DNA of 29,514 nt from NCBI GenBank assembly GCA_025964635.1, contig JAOPYP010000748.1:1-29514 (forward strand), written 5' to 3'. Below are positions 7,822-14,673 of the stretch, in pieces. The position numbers and the translations under genes were made by a program. This DNA is from Actinomycetes bacterium (GTDB lineage: Bacteria > Actinomycetota > Actinomycetes > Streptosporangiales > Streptosporangiaceae). Positions within the stretch are counted from its first letter, which is position 1; every line of letters begins with the position of its first letter. A model generated the notes under the pieces. That model made no database searches. It saw only the letters and a program-made list of their open reading frames with translations, and was not told the DNA's origin.

Positions 7822-8670
7822 TCAGTTATCCAGGCCCAGGGTGAACGTGGGCTTGGGGGTGGTGGCGGGCAGCCGGTGCTCGTCGCTGAGCCGCCGGATC
7901 GCGGTCCCGGTGGCCAGGAACTCGGTGGCGTGCTCACCCCACACGTGGTTGGAGACCGCCACGTCGACGCCGACGATGCCGGACGCGCGCGCCTCGGACG
8001 CCTCGGCCTGCATCCGGACCAGGGCCAGCTCGCGGGCCTCGTACACGCCCTGGGTGAACTGGAGCATCTCCTGGTTCCGCCCGGCCTGCCGCAGCGTCTG
8101 CATGACCGACTGGTGCGCGATGTGGTACACGCAGGTCCCCAGCACGAACGACACCGGCACGGCCCCCGCGGCCAGCAGCCGGAAGAAGTCCTGGGCCGAC
8201 AGGTCCGAAGTGAACGCCCGGCCATCGGGGGCACGGTGCGCCCCCTCGCCCGCCAGCGCCTTGACCGCGGTGCCCGTGGCCACGAACTCCAGCACGTCCT
8301 GGCCCCACACGTACATCTGCATCCGCAGCGACACCCCGACCACGCCGTCGGCGCCGAGGTGGTCAGCCTCCGCGCGCATCCGGGCCATGGCCAGCTCGCG
8401 GGCGTTGTACATGGCCTGGGTGAGGACCTGCAGCTCGGCGTTCTGGGACCACCGGCCGACCTGGATACCGATGTGGTAGATCGATGAGCCCACCACGAAC
8501 CCCAGCGGCTCGAAGCCCGCCTCGCCCAGCAGCACGTACTCCGACACCGACAGGTCGGAGGTGAAGACCCCGCCCGGGGCGGCTCCCGCGGTGTGCGCCA
8601 GGCGGCTGTCCGCGGCCTGGGGTTCCCACGTCGTCGTGTCGCCTGAGCCGCCGCTCCCGAACAGGGGCAT
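7822..8670 (-). CDS. Protein with two YbjQ/UPF0145-like (putative heavy-metal-binding) domains
   Basis: The 282-aa protein contains two copies of a roughly 100-residue YbjQ-like domain, about residues 32-140 and 155-262. Each begins FTSDLS, followed by a loop and VVGSSIYHIG or VLGTCVYHIA. An amphipathic helix follows (TQAMYNARELAMARMRAEAD and TQGVYEARELALVRMQAEAS), then GADGVVGVSLRM or ASGIVGVDVAV, and finally VWGQDVLEFVATGTAVK or VWGEHATEFLATGTAIR. Single-domain members form pentamers and are annotated as possible metal-binding proteins, but the biochemical role is unknown. The duplication is clear within the sequence. The start at 8670 has a near-perfect AAGGAG 8 nt upstream, whereas an upstream ATG at 8712 lacks one. 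It is divergent from psuK. Confidence 0.85.
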   Translation of the reverse strand: MPLFGSGGSGDTTTWEPQAADSRLAHTAGAAPGGVFTSDLSVSEYVLLGEAGFEPLGFVVGSSIYHIGIQVGRWSQNAELQVLTQAMYNARELAMARMRAEADHLGADGVVGVSLRMQMYVWGQDVLEFVATGTAVKALAGEGAHRAPDGRAFTSDLSAQDFFRLLAAGAVPVSFVLGTCVYHIAHQSVMQTLRQAGRNQEMLQFTQGVYEARELALVRMQAEASEARASGIVGVDVAVSNHVWGEHATEFLATGTAIRRLSDEHRLPATTPKPTFTLGLDN

Positions 8671-8801
8671 CTGATTCTCCTTCGACCAGACCGCAGCTCT
8701 GAGTTGCCGCAAGTCAACGGGGCCTCAGCGTAGCCGCCGCCTGCTCCGGTGAGATGATCAATTGCTCATCGTTCACTGACAGGACGGGACACCAGCGCCG
8801 A

Positions 8802-9596
8802 GTGACACTCTTCTGCGTGCTGGGCGACGCGCACCTCGACGTCGTGGTCTGCCCGGACGGGCCGGTGGCGGAGGAGACCGACACCCCCGCGCGCACCTGG
8901 ATCGGGGCGGGCGGCCAGGCCGCCAACGTGGCGGCGTGGATCGCGGCCCTCGGCGGCCAGGCCCGGCTCATCGCGGCGCGCGGCACCGACCAGGCCGCCC
9001 AGCTGGTCGCCAGCGACCTGCGCGACCGGGGCGTGTCCCTGCACGGGCCGGTGGTGGACGGCCGGACCGGCGTGGTGGTCTCCCTGTCCTACGACGGTGC
9101 CAGCCGGTCAATGCTGACCGACCGGGGCGTGGGCCCGCAGCTGAGCGCGGACGCCCTGGACGACGGCTGGCTCGCGGGCTGCGGCCTGCTGCACCTCCCG
9201 GCCTACAGCCTGACCCGGGCGCCGGTCAGCGGGGCCGCCCTGGCCGCGGCGGCCCGCGTGCCCCGGCTCAGCGTTGACCTATCATCAACGGCCGTACTGC
9301 ATGACTACGGCGTGGCCCGGTTCCGGGCGCTGCTCGGCCGGCTCCGGCCCGAGGTGGTGTTCGGCACCGAGGCGGAGGCGGACCTGATCGGGGACCTGCC
9401 CGGAACCGATCTGGTGGTGAAGCTGGGCGCCCGGGGCGTGCGGGCCGGGGGCACCGAGTACCCGGCGCACCCGGTGGAGGCGGTGGACTCGACTGGGGCG
9501 GGCGACGCGTTCGCCGCCGGATACCTGGTCGGCGGGGTCAGCATGGGCCTGGCCGCGGCCGGCCGGGCGGTGGCCAGGATGGGAGCGATGCCATGA
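8802..9596 (+). CDS. psuK: PfkB-family carbohydrate kinase, probable pseudouridine kinase
   Basis: The 264-aa protein has both PfkB signatures: GGQAANVAAW (37-46) near the substrate site and DSTGAGDAFAAGY (229-241), with Asp235 as the expected catalytic base in the GAGD anion hole. The start VTLFCVLGDAHLDVVV fits the first beta strand of ribokinase-like enzymes, so I chose GTG 8802. An ATG at 8754 would add 16 unconserved residues, and neither start has a strong ribosome binding site. The protein is somewhat short for the family, mostly at the C-terminus. Its stop overlaps the psuG start as ATGA. Since PsuK phosphorylates pseudouridine to the 5'-phosphate that PsuG splits, this coupling is the main reason for the specific name. 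The fold is certain; the substrate is inferred. Confidence 0.85.
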   Translation: MTLFCVLGDAHLDVVVCPDGPVAEETDTPARTWIGAGGQAANVAAWIAALGGQARLIAARGTDQAAQLVASDLRDRGVSLHGPVVDGRTGVVVSLSYDGASRSMLTDRGVGPQLSADALDDGWLAGCGLLHLPAYSLTRAPVSGAALAAAARVPRLSVDLSSTAVLHDYGVARFRALLGRLRPEVVFGTEAEADLIGDLPGTDLVVKLGARGVRAGGTEYPAHPVEAVDSTGAGDAFAAGYLVGGVSMGLAAAGRAVARMGAMP

Positions 9597-10495
9597 GGAT
9601 CGACCCGTTGATGACGGATGAAGTGCGGGACGCCCTGGACCGCGGGCGGCCCGTGGTCGCGCTCGAGACGACCCTGGTCTCGCACGGCTTCCCCGGAGGG
9701 GCAGGCGTCCAGGTGGCGCTGGCCTCCGAGGCCAGGGTCCGGGACGCCGGCGCGGTGCCCGCCACGATCGGCATCGTGGACGGCACGCTGCGGATCGGGC
9801 TCACCGAGTCCGACCTGAAGCGGTTCGCCAGCGCCGGGGACGCGGCCCGCAAGGCCGGGGCCCGCGACCTGGCCGCCTGCCTGGTCCAGGGCGTGCTGGG
9901 GGCGACCACGGTCGGCGGCACGCTGGCCGTCTGCCGGCTGGCCGGGATCCGGTTCATGGCGACCGGCGGCACCGGCGGGGTGCACCGGGGTTTCGCCGCG
10001 GTCCCCGACGTCTCCGCCGACCTGCCGCAGATCGCCCGCACCCAGGCCCTGGTGGTGTCGTCGGGGGTCAAATCCATCCTGGACGTGGCGGCCACCGCGG
10101 AACTGCTGGAGACCCTCGCCGTGCCGGTGCTGGGGTGGCGCACCCGCACGCTCCCGATGTTCTACAGCGCCGAGGGTGGTCCACCAGTGTCCGCGGTGGT
10201 GACCGCCGCGGCGGAGGCCGCTCGCCTCACCGCTGCGCATTGGCTCCTCAACGGAACCGCTGGCGTGCTGCTCACCCGGCCACCGGACCCGTCGCTGGAC
10301 ATCGAGCCGATCCTGGCCGAGGCGGTCGATCGGGTCCGCCAGCAGGGGATACGCGGGCAGGCGGTGACCCCCGCGGTGCTGGAGCTGGTGCACGAACTCA
10401 GCGGGGGGCGCAGTATCGAGGTCAACCGGCAGCTGATCGCGGACAACGCGGGGCTGGCGGCGGAGGTAGCGGTGGCCTATGCGGGGCAGGACTGA
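9593..10495 (+). CDS. psuG: Pseudouridine-5'-phosphate glycosidase
   Basis: The 300-aa protein matches PsuG along its whole length. PsuG reversibly cleaves the C-C bond of pseudouridine 5'-phosphate to uracil and ribose-5-phosphate, using a metal and a lysine. Diagnostic segments are VALETTLVSHGFP, LGATTVGGTLA, FMATGGTGGVHRG, SADLPQIART, VVSSGVKSILDV and ADNAGLAAEVA. Glu25, Lys87, Asp143, Lys160 and Asn285 fall 4-6 positions before the residues I recall as catalytic in the E. coli enzyme (Glu31, Lys93, Asp149, Lys166, Asn289), so the active site looks complete. Translation is coupled to psuK by a 4-nt overlap. The pair forms a full salvage route for RNA-derived pseudouridine. The stretch to the next gene is 62 nt. 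Confidence 0.95.
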   Translation: MRIDPLMTDEVRDALDRGRPVVALETTLVSHGFPGGAGVQVALASEARVRDAGAVPATIGIVDGTLRIGLTESDLKRFASAGDAARKAGARDLAACLVQGVLGATTVGGTLAVCRLAGIRFMATGGTGGVHRGFAAVPDVSADLPQIARTQALVVSSGVKSILDVAATAELLETLAVPVLGWRTRTLPMFYSAEGGPPVSAVVTAAAEAARLTAAHWLLNGTAGVLLTRPPDPSLDIEPILAEAVDRVRQQGIRGQAVTPAVLELVHELSGGRSIEVNRQLIADNAGLAAEVAVAYAGQD

Positions 10496-10557
10496 GGCAA
10501 GCCACAGTGAGGTAGCCCCCGCGGAGCTGAAACCGCGGAGATAGACAGGAGAAACCC

Positions 10558-11484
10558 ATGCGGATTGGCGTGGCACTGCCGGATCCATCCGGACCGGACG
10601 CACAGGGCCGGCCACCACTGGGCCAGGTGCGCGACGCACTGGGCCGCGCGGCGGACGACGGCTTCGCGTCCGCGTGGATGAACAACATCTTCGGCCTCGA
10701 CGCGCTGACCGCGCTCGCGGTCGCGGGCAGCCAGGTACCGGGGATCGAGCTGGGCACGGCCGTCATCCCCACGTACCCGCGGCATCCGGCCGCCCTGGCC
10801 CAGCAGGCGCTGACCGTGGCCGCCGCCACCGACGGGCGGCTGACCCTGGGCGTCGGGACCTCGCACGAGGTCGTCATCCGGGACATGTTCGGCTACGACT
10901 TCAGCAGGCCGGTCGAGCACACCCGGGAGTACCTGTCCATCCTGCGGCCGCTGCTGCACGGGGAGCCGGCCAAGGTGCGGGGGAACCAGCTCAGCGCCGA
11001 CATCGGGCTGGCTACGCCCGGGCCCACGCCGGTCCCGCTGCTGCTCGCGGCGCTCGGGCCCCGGATGCTGCGGCTGGCCGCCGAGTTCGCGGACGGAACC
11101 GTGCTGTGGATGACCGGCCCGGCCACGGTGCGGTCGCACATCGTGCCGACGATCACGGCCGCCGCGGAGGCCGTGGGCCGGCCCAGCCCCCGGGTGGTAT
11201 GCATCCTGCCCATCTGCGTGACCAGCGACCCGGACGCGGCCCGGGCCGCCGCCGCCAAGGTCTTCGCCATGTACGGCCAGCTCCCGTCGTACCGGGCCAT
11301 GCTGGACCGGGAGGGCGCGGCCGGACCGGCGGACGTCGCGCTGGTCGGGGACGAGTCGGCCGTCGAGGCCCAGCTCGCCGACCTGGCTGACGCGGGGGTG
11401 ACCGACTTCGTGGCGGGGGCGTTCGGCCGCGGGGAGGACGCCGAGCGGACCCGCCGGCTGCTCATGTCGCTCCTCGGGACGTAA
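10558..11484 (+). CDS. LLM-class oxidoreductase, probably F420-dependent
   Basis: The 308-aa protein is a luciferase-like TIM-barrel oxidoreductase. The start MRIGVALPD, a barrel strand FASAWMNNIFGLDALTALAV, GIELGTAVIPTYPRHPAALAQQA, the cofactor-site stretch GRLTLGVGTSH, and EYLSILRPLLHGE are typical of the F420 group (MSMEG_4879/TIGR03564-like) rather than FMN luciferases. The usual C-terminal GDESAVEAQLADLADAGVTD is present. Such enzymes transfer hydride between reduced F420 and diverse organic substrates, which cannot be predicted here. AGGAG stands 7 nt before the ATG. The gene follows psuG on the same strand after 62 nt and precedes the fusion gene by a few nt, so it may share their transcript. 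Confidence 0.88.
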   Translation: MRIGVALPDPSGPDAQGRPPLGQVRDALGRAADDGFASAWMNNIFGLDALTALAVAGSQVPGIELGTAVIPTYPRHPAALAQQALTVAAATDGRLTLGVGTSHEVVIRDMFGYDFSRPVEHTREYLSILRPLLHGEPAKVRGNQLSADIGLATPGPTPVPLLLAALGPRMLRLAAEFADGTVLWMTGPATVRSHIVPTITAAAEAVGRPSPRVVCILPICVTSDPDAARAAAAKVFAMYGQLPSYRAMLDREGAAGPADVALVGDESAVEAQLADLADAGVTDFVAGAFGRGEDAERTRRLLMSLLGT

Positions 11485-11498
11485 GCGGGGTGAACGTG

Positions 11499-12833
11499 AT
11501 GCCCTTCCTCGATCGGGCCGACGCCGGGCGGCGGCTGGCCGGCCTGCTGGCCGGCCAGCTGATGATCGAGCGGGGACCGGGCACCGTCGTGCTCGGCCTG
11601 CCCCGGGGCGGCATCCCGGTCGCCTATGAGATCGCCCGGGCGCTGGACGCGCCGCTGGACGTCATCCTGGTCCGGAAGATCGGCCTGCCCGCCCAGCCTG
11701 AGCTGGCCATGGGCGCGATCGGCGAGGACGGCGTGCGGGTCGTCAACGACGACGTGGTCCAGGCGGAGCACGTCAGCGACCGGGAGTTCGCCGGGGTCGA
11801 GGAGGCTGAGCGGGCCGAGCTCGGCCGGCGGGCGGACCGCTACCGCGCTGGCCATCCGCGGCTGCCGCTGACCGGCAAGACCGCGATCGTGGTGGACGAC
11901 GGGATCGCGACCGGATCCACGGCGCGGGCCGCGTGCCAGGTAGCGCGGGCGCACGGGGCGGCCCGGGTGGTGCTGGCCGTCCCGGTCGCGCCGCAGGCCT
12001 CGCTCGACGCACTGGCCAGCATGGCGGATGAGGTGGTGGCCGCGGAGGTGCCCGAGCCGTTCCTGGCCATCGGCCAGTGGTACCGGGACTTCGCGCAGAC
12101 CGGGGACGCCGAAGTGGTTGAGCTGCTCCGCCAGTCCGGGAAAGCACACGGAGACGGGGACGCTGCCACCCCGGCCACCCCGGCCACCGCGGACCGGGAC
12201 GTGATCGTCATGGCCGGGCCGGTCCCGCTGCCGGGACGGCTGACCGTCCCGGCCGGGGCGCGCGGGGTGGTGGTGTTCGCGCACGGCAGCGGGAGCAGCC
12301 GGAGCAGCCCGCGGAACATGTTCGTGGCCGGGGCGCTGCACGTGGTCGGGCTGGGCAGCCTGCTGTTCGACCTGCTCACGCCGGAGGAGGAAGCGGACCG
12401 GGCCAACGTGTTCGATATCGGCCTGCTGGCCAGCCGGCTGTCCGCGGCCACCACCTGGCTGCGCGCCCAGCCGGGGTTGCAGGAGGCCCGGGTGGGCTAC
12501 TTCGGGGCCAGCACCGGGGCGGCCGCGGCGCTGCGGGCCGCGGCCGGGCCGGGCAGCGGGATCGCGGCCGTGGTCTCCCGGGGTGGCCGTCCCGACCTGG
12601 CCGGGGCGGCGCTGGGCGCGGTCCGGGCGCCCGCCCTGTTCCTCGTCGGCGCGCTGGACGACCGGGTGCTCGAGCTGAACGAGGCGGCCCGCGCGCAGAT
12701 GCGCGGCGAGAGCCGGCTCGTGGTGATCCCGGGCGCGGGCCACCTGTTCGCCGAGCCCGGCACGCTGGAGCAGGTGGCGTCCCTGGCCCGCGACTGGTTC
12801 CTGCGCTACCTGCGCGCGGATCCGCCGGGCTGA
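11499..12833 (+). CDS. Phosphoribosyltransferase-alpha/beta hydrolase fusion protein
   Basis: The 444-aa protein joins two enzymes. Residues 1-215 are a type I phosphoribosyltransferase with GLPRGGIPVAYEIA, a VRKIGLPAQPELAMGAI loop and the PRPP-binding motif AIVVDDGIATGSTARAA (about 131-145). After an Ala/Thr/Pro-rich linker, residues 235-444 are a dienelactone-hydrolase-like alpha/beta hydrolase. This part has FAHGSGSSRSSPRN (oxyanion loop), nucleophile Ser338 in GYFGASTGA, acid Asp387/388 in VGALDDR, and His415 in PGAGHLF, so the triad looks complete. I prefer ATG 11499, which has GGGGTG 6 nt upstream, over GTG 11490. This two-domain arrangement recurs in actinobacteria, but its substrates are unknown to me. 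It ends 4 nt from the convergent polX stop. Confidence 0.88.
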   Translation: MPFLDRADAGRRLAGLLAGQLMIERGPGTVVLGLPRGGIPVAYEIARALDAPLDVILVRKIGLPAQPELAMGAIGEDGVRVVNDDVVQAEHVSDREFAGVEEAERAELGRRADRYRAGHPRLPLTGKTAIVVDDGIATGSTARAACQVARAHGAARVVLAVPVAPQASLDALASMADEVVAAEVPEPFLAIGQWYRDFAQTGDAEVVELLRQSGKAHGDGDAATPATPATADRDVIVMAGPVPLPGRLTVPAGARGVVVFAHGSGSSRSSPRNMFVAGALHVVGLGSLLFDLLTPEEEADRANVFDIGLLASRLSAATTWLRAQPGLQEARVGYFGASTGAAAALRAAAGPGSGIAAVVSRGGRPDLAGAALGAVRAPALFLVGALDDRVLELNEAARAQMRGESRLVVIPGAGHLFAEPGTLEQVASLARDWFLRYLRADPPG

Positions 12834-12837
12834 ACGT

Positions 12838-14580
12838 TCAGGAGGCCCGGGTCCGCCCGGCGTCCAGGAACGCGGTCAGCCGGTCCAGCGGCCAGGTGTT
12901 GATCACCTCGTCCGGGCTGAGCCAGCCGCGCTGCGCGGTGCCGATCCCGTAGCGCATCGCGGCGAGGTGGCCGACCGCGTGCGCGTCGCTGTCGATACTG
13001 AACCGCACGCCGTGCCGGCGGGCCAGCCGGACGTGCTCGGCGGACAGGTCGAGCCGGTCCGGGTACGCGTCGATCTCGATCGCGGTGCCGGTGCGCGCGC
13101 ACGCCTTGTACACCGCGTCGAGGTCCGCGTCCACCGGCGGCCGCCGGCCGATCTTCCGGGTGGTGGGATGGCCCAGGATCGCCACGTGCGGGTTCTCGAC
13201 GGCCCGCAGCATCCGCCGGGTCATTTCCTCCCGCGGCTGGGTGAAGTGCGAGTGCACCGAGGCCACGCACAGGTCGAAGCCGTCGAGGAACTCCGCCGGC
13301 CAGTCCACCTCGCCGTCCGGGCCGATGTTGAGCTCGGTGCCGTGCAGCAGCCGCATCCCGCCGAACTGGCCGTCGAGGCGGCGCACCTCGGCCCGCTGGG
13401 ACAGCATCTTCTCGTCGGTCATGCGCTGCATGAACAGGTTGGGGGCGTGGTCGGTGACCGCGTAGTAGGCGTAGCCGCGGGCCGCGGCGGCCTCCAGCAT
13501 GTCGGTCAGGGACGCCACGCCGTCGGTGAGGTTGGTGTGCGTGTGCAGGTCGCCGCGCAGGTCCGCCTCGGTGACCAGGACGGGAAGCTCGCCGCGCTGG
13601 GCGGCCTCGATCTCCCCGCTGTCCTCGCGCAGCGGCGGCGGGATCCACGGCAGGCCCAGCGCCTGGTACACGTCCTCCTCGGTGGCGGCGGCGAGCGGCG
13701 CCCCGGTCCCGGTGCCGGTCCCGGCGTCGAACAGGCCGTACTCCGACAGCTTGAGCCCGCGGTGGATCGCCATCTCGCGGAGCCGCACGTTGTGGGCCTG
13801 CGACCCGGTGAAATACAGCAGCGCCGCGCCCCAGCTGCCCTCCGGGACGACCCGCAGGTCGGCCTGGATTCCGTCGGTGGTCCGGATCGAGGTCTTGGCC
13901 TCCCCGCTGGCGATGACCTCGGCGGCCAGCGGCAGCTCCCGGAACGCGGTCATCAGCGCGGCCGGATCCGCGGCCACCGCGAGGATGTCCACGTCGCCGA
14001 TCGTGTCCCGCATCCGGCGCAGCGACCCCGCGTACGCGCACCGGATACAGCCGGGCACGGCGGACAGCCTGGTGATGAGCTCGGCGGCCAGGTCCATCGC
14101 GGTGTCGATCCGGATCCGGCCCGCGGACTTGCGGACGAGCTCGATCCCGCGGAGCAGGTTCTCCTCGGACTTGGGGCCGAAGCCGGGCAGCCCCTCCAGT
14201 CGGCCCGCGGCGGTCGCGGCGGCGAGCTCGTCGACCGAGTCGATGCCGCGCTCGGTGTACAGGACCATGGCCCGCTTCGGCCCCAGCCCCGGCACCCCGG
14301 TCAGCCGGCGCACCCCGTCGGGGACCTTGGTGCGCAGCGCCTCCAGCTGGCGGATGTGGCCCGTGCCCAGGTAGTCGCGGATCTTGGCCGCGATGGCCCG
14401 GCCGACGTTCGGGATCCGGGCCAGCTCCGCGGGATCGACCTGCGCCAGGTCCTGCGGGTAGCCCGCCACCGAGCGGGCAGCCTTCTCGTAGGACCTGATC
14501 CGGAACGCGTCGCCGCCGGTGATCGCGAGCAGATCGGCGTACTCGGCGAGCAGCGCCGCGACCTCGTCGTTAGTGCGCAC
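12838..14580 (-). CDS. polX: DNA polymerase X family protein with C-terminal PHP phosphoesterase (PolX)
   Basis: The 580-aa protein has the full bacterial PolX layout. The N-terminal 8-kDa-like helical domain comprises residues 1-90. Helix-hairpin-helix motifs follow at TGVPGLGPKRA (94-104) and LEGLPGFGPKSE (128-139). The polymerase-beta palm has GSLRRMRDTIGDVDIL (185-200), with metal Asp196 and Asp198 and a third Asp241 in QADLRVV. The PHP domain starts at GDLHTHTNLTDG (343-354) and contains VTDHAPN, GTELNI, ASVHSHF, LGHPTTRKIG and SIDSDAHA metal ligands. The family fills short gaps in base excision repair and has 3'-5' exonuclease or AP-endonuclease activity from PHP. All catalytic residues are visible. 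GTG 14580 is the only start that keeps the N-terminus, but it lacks a clear Shine-Dalgarno. It is convergent with the fusion gene, with only 4 nt between stops. Confidence 0.95.
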   Translation of the reverse strand: MRTNDEVAALLAEYADLLAITGGDAFRIRSYEKAARSVAGYPQDLAQVDPAELARIPNVGRAIAAKIRDYLGTGHIRQLEALRTKVPDGVRRLTGVPGLGPKRAMVLYTERGIDSVDELAAATAAGRLEGLPGFGPKSEENLLRGIELVRKSAGRIRIDTAMDLAAELITRLSAVPGCIRCAYAGSLRRMRDTIGDVDILAVAADPAALMTAFRELPLAAEVIASGEAKTSIRTTDGIQADLRVVPEGSWGAALLYFTGSQAHNVRLREMAIHRGLKLSEYGLFDAGTGTGTGAPLAAATEEDVYQALGLPWIPPPLREDSGEIEAAQRGELPVLVTEADLRGDLHTHTNLTDGVASLTDMLEAAAARGYAYYAVTDHAPNLFMQRMTDEKMLSQRAEVRRLDGQFGGMRLLHGTELNIGPDGEVDWPAEFLDGFDLCVASVHSHFTQPREEMTRRMLRAVENPHVAILGHPTTRKIGRRPPVDADLDAVYKACARTGTAIEIDAYPDRLDLSAEHVRLARRHGVRFSIDSDAHAVGHLAAMRYGIGTAQRGWLSPDEVINTWPLDRLTAFLDAGRTRAS

Positions 14581-14600
14581 GGCACTGATTATCCAGCCGT

Positions 14601-14614
14601 CCCGCTACGGCGGG
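14601..14614. terminator. Small hairpin between polX start and STAND gene end
   Basis: CCCGC-TACG-GCGGG is a perfect 5-bp stem with a tetraloop, immediately downstream on the minus strand of a larger hairpin (14625-14662). It would be the second of two tandem stems after the STAND gene, just upstream of polX. Confidence 0.3.
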
Positions 14615-14624
14615 CACGGCCGTG

Positions 14625-14662
14625 TATCCGGGCCAGCCCGCTGCGGCGGGCCGGCCCGGGTA
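14625..14662 (-). terminator. Strong GC hairpin terminator after the STAND-WD40 gene
   Basis: The stem starts with CCGGGCC/GGCCCGG, has one A-C mismatch, then GCCCGC/GCGGGC closed by a TGCG loop. It can be extended by three more weak pairs at its base, giving about 16 pairs. It lies 11 nt beyond the STAND stop codon on the minus strand. No T-tract follows, as is common in this type of genome. It is the strongest terminator candidate in the window. Confidence 0.6.
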
Positions 14663-14673
14663 ATCGCCCGGCG

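Noticed and set aside
12834..12837. Terminator between the fusion gene and polX
   Set aside because: Only 4 nt separate the two stop codons, so any terminator must lie inside the opposite gene. I see no obvious stem there.
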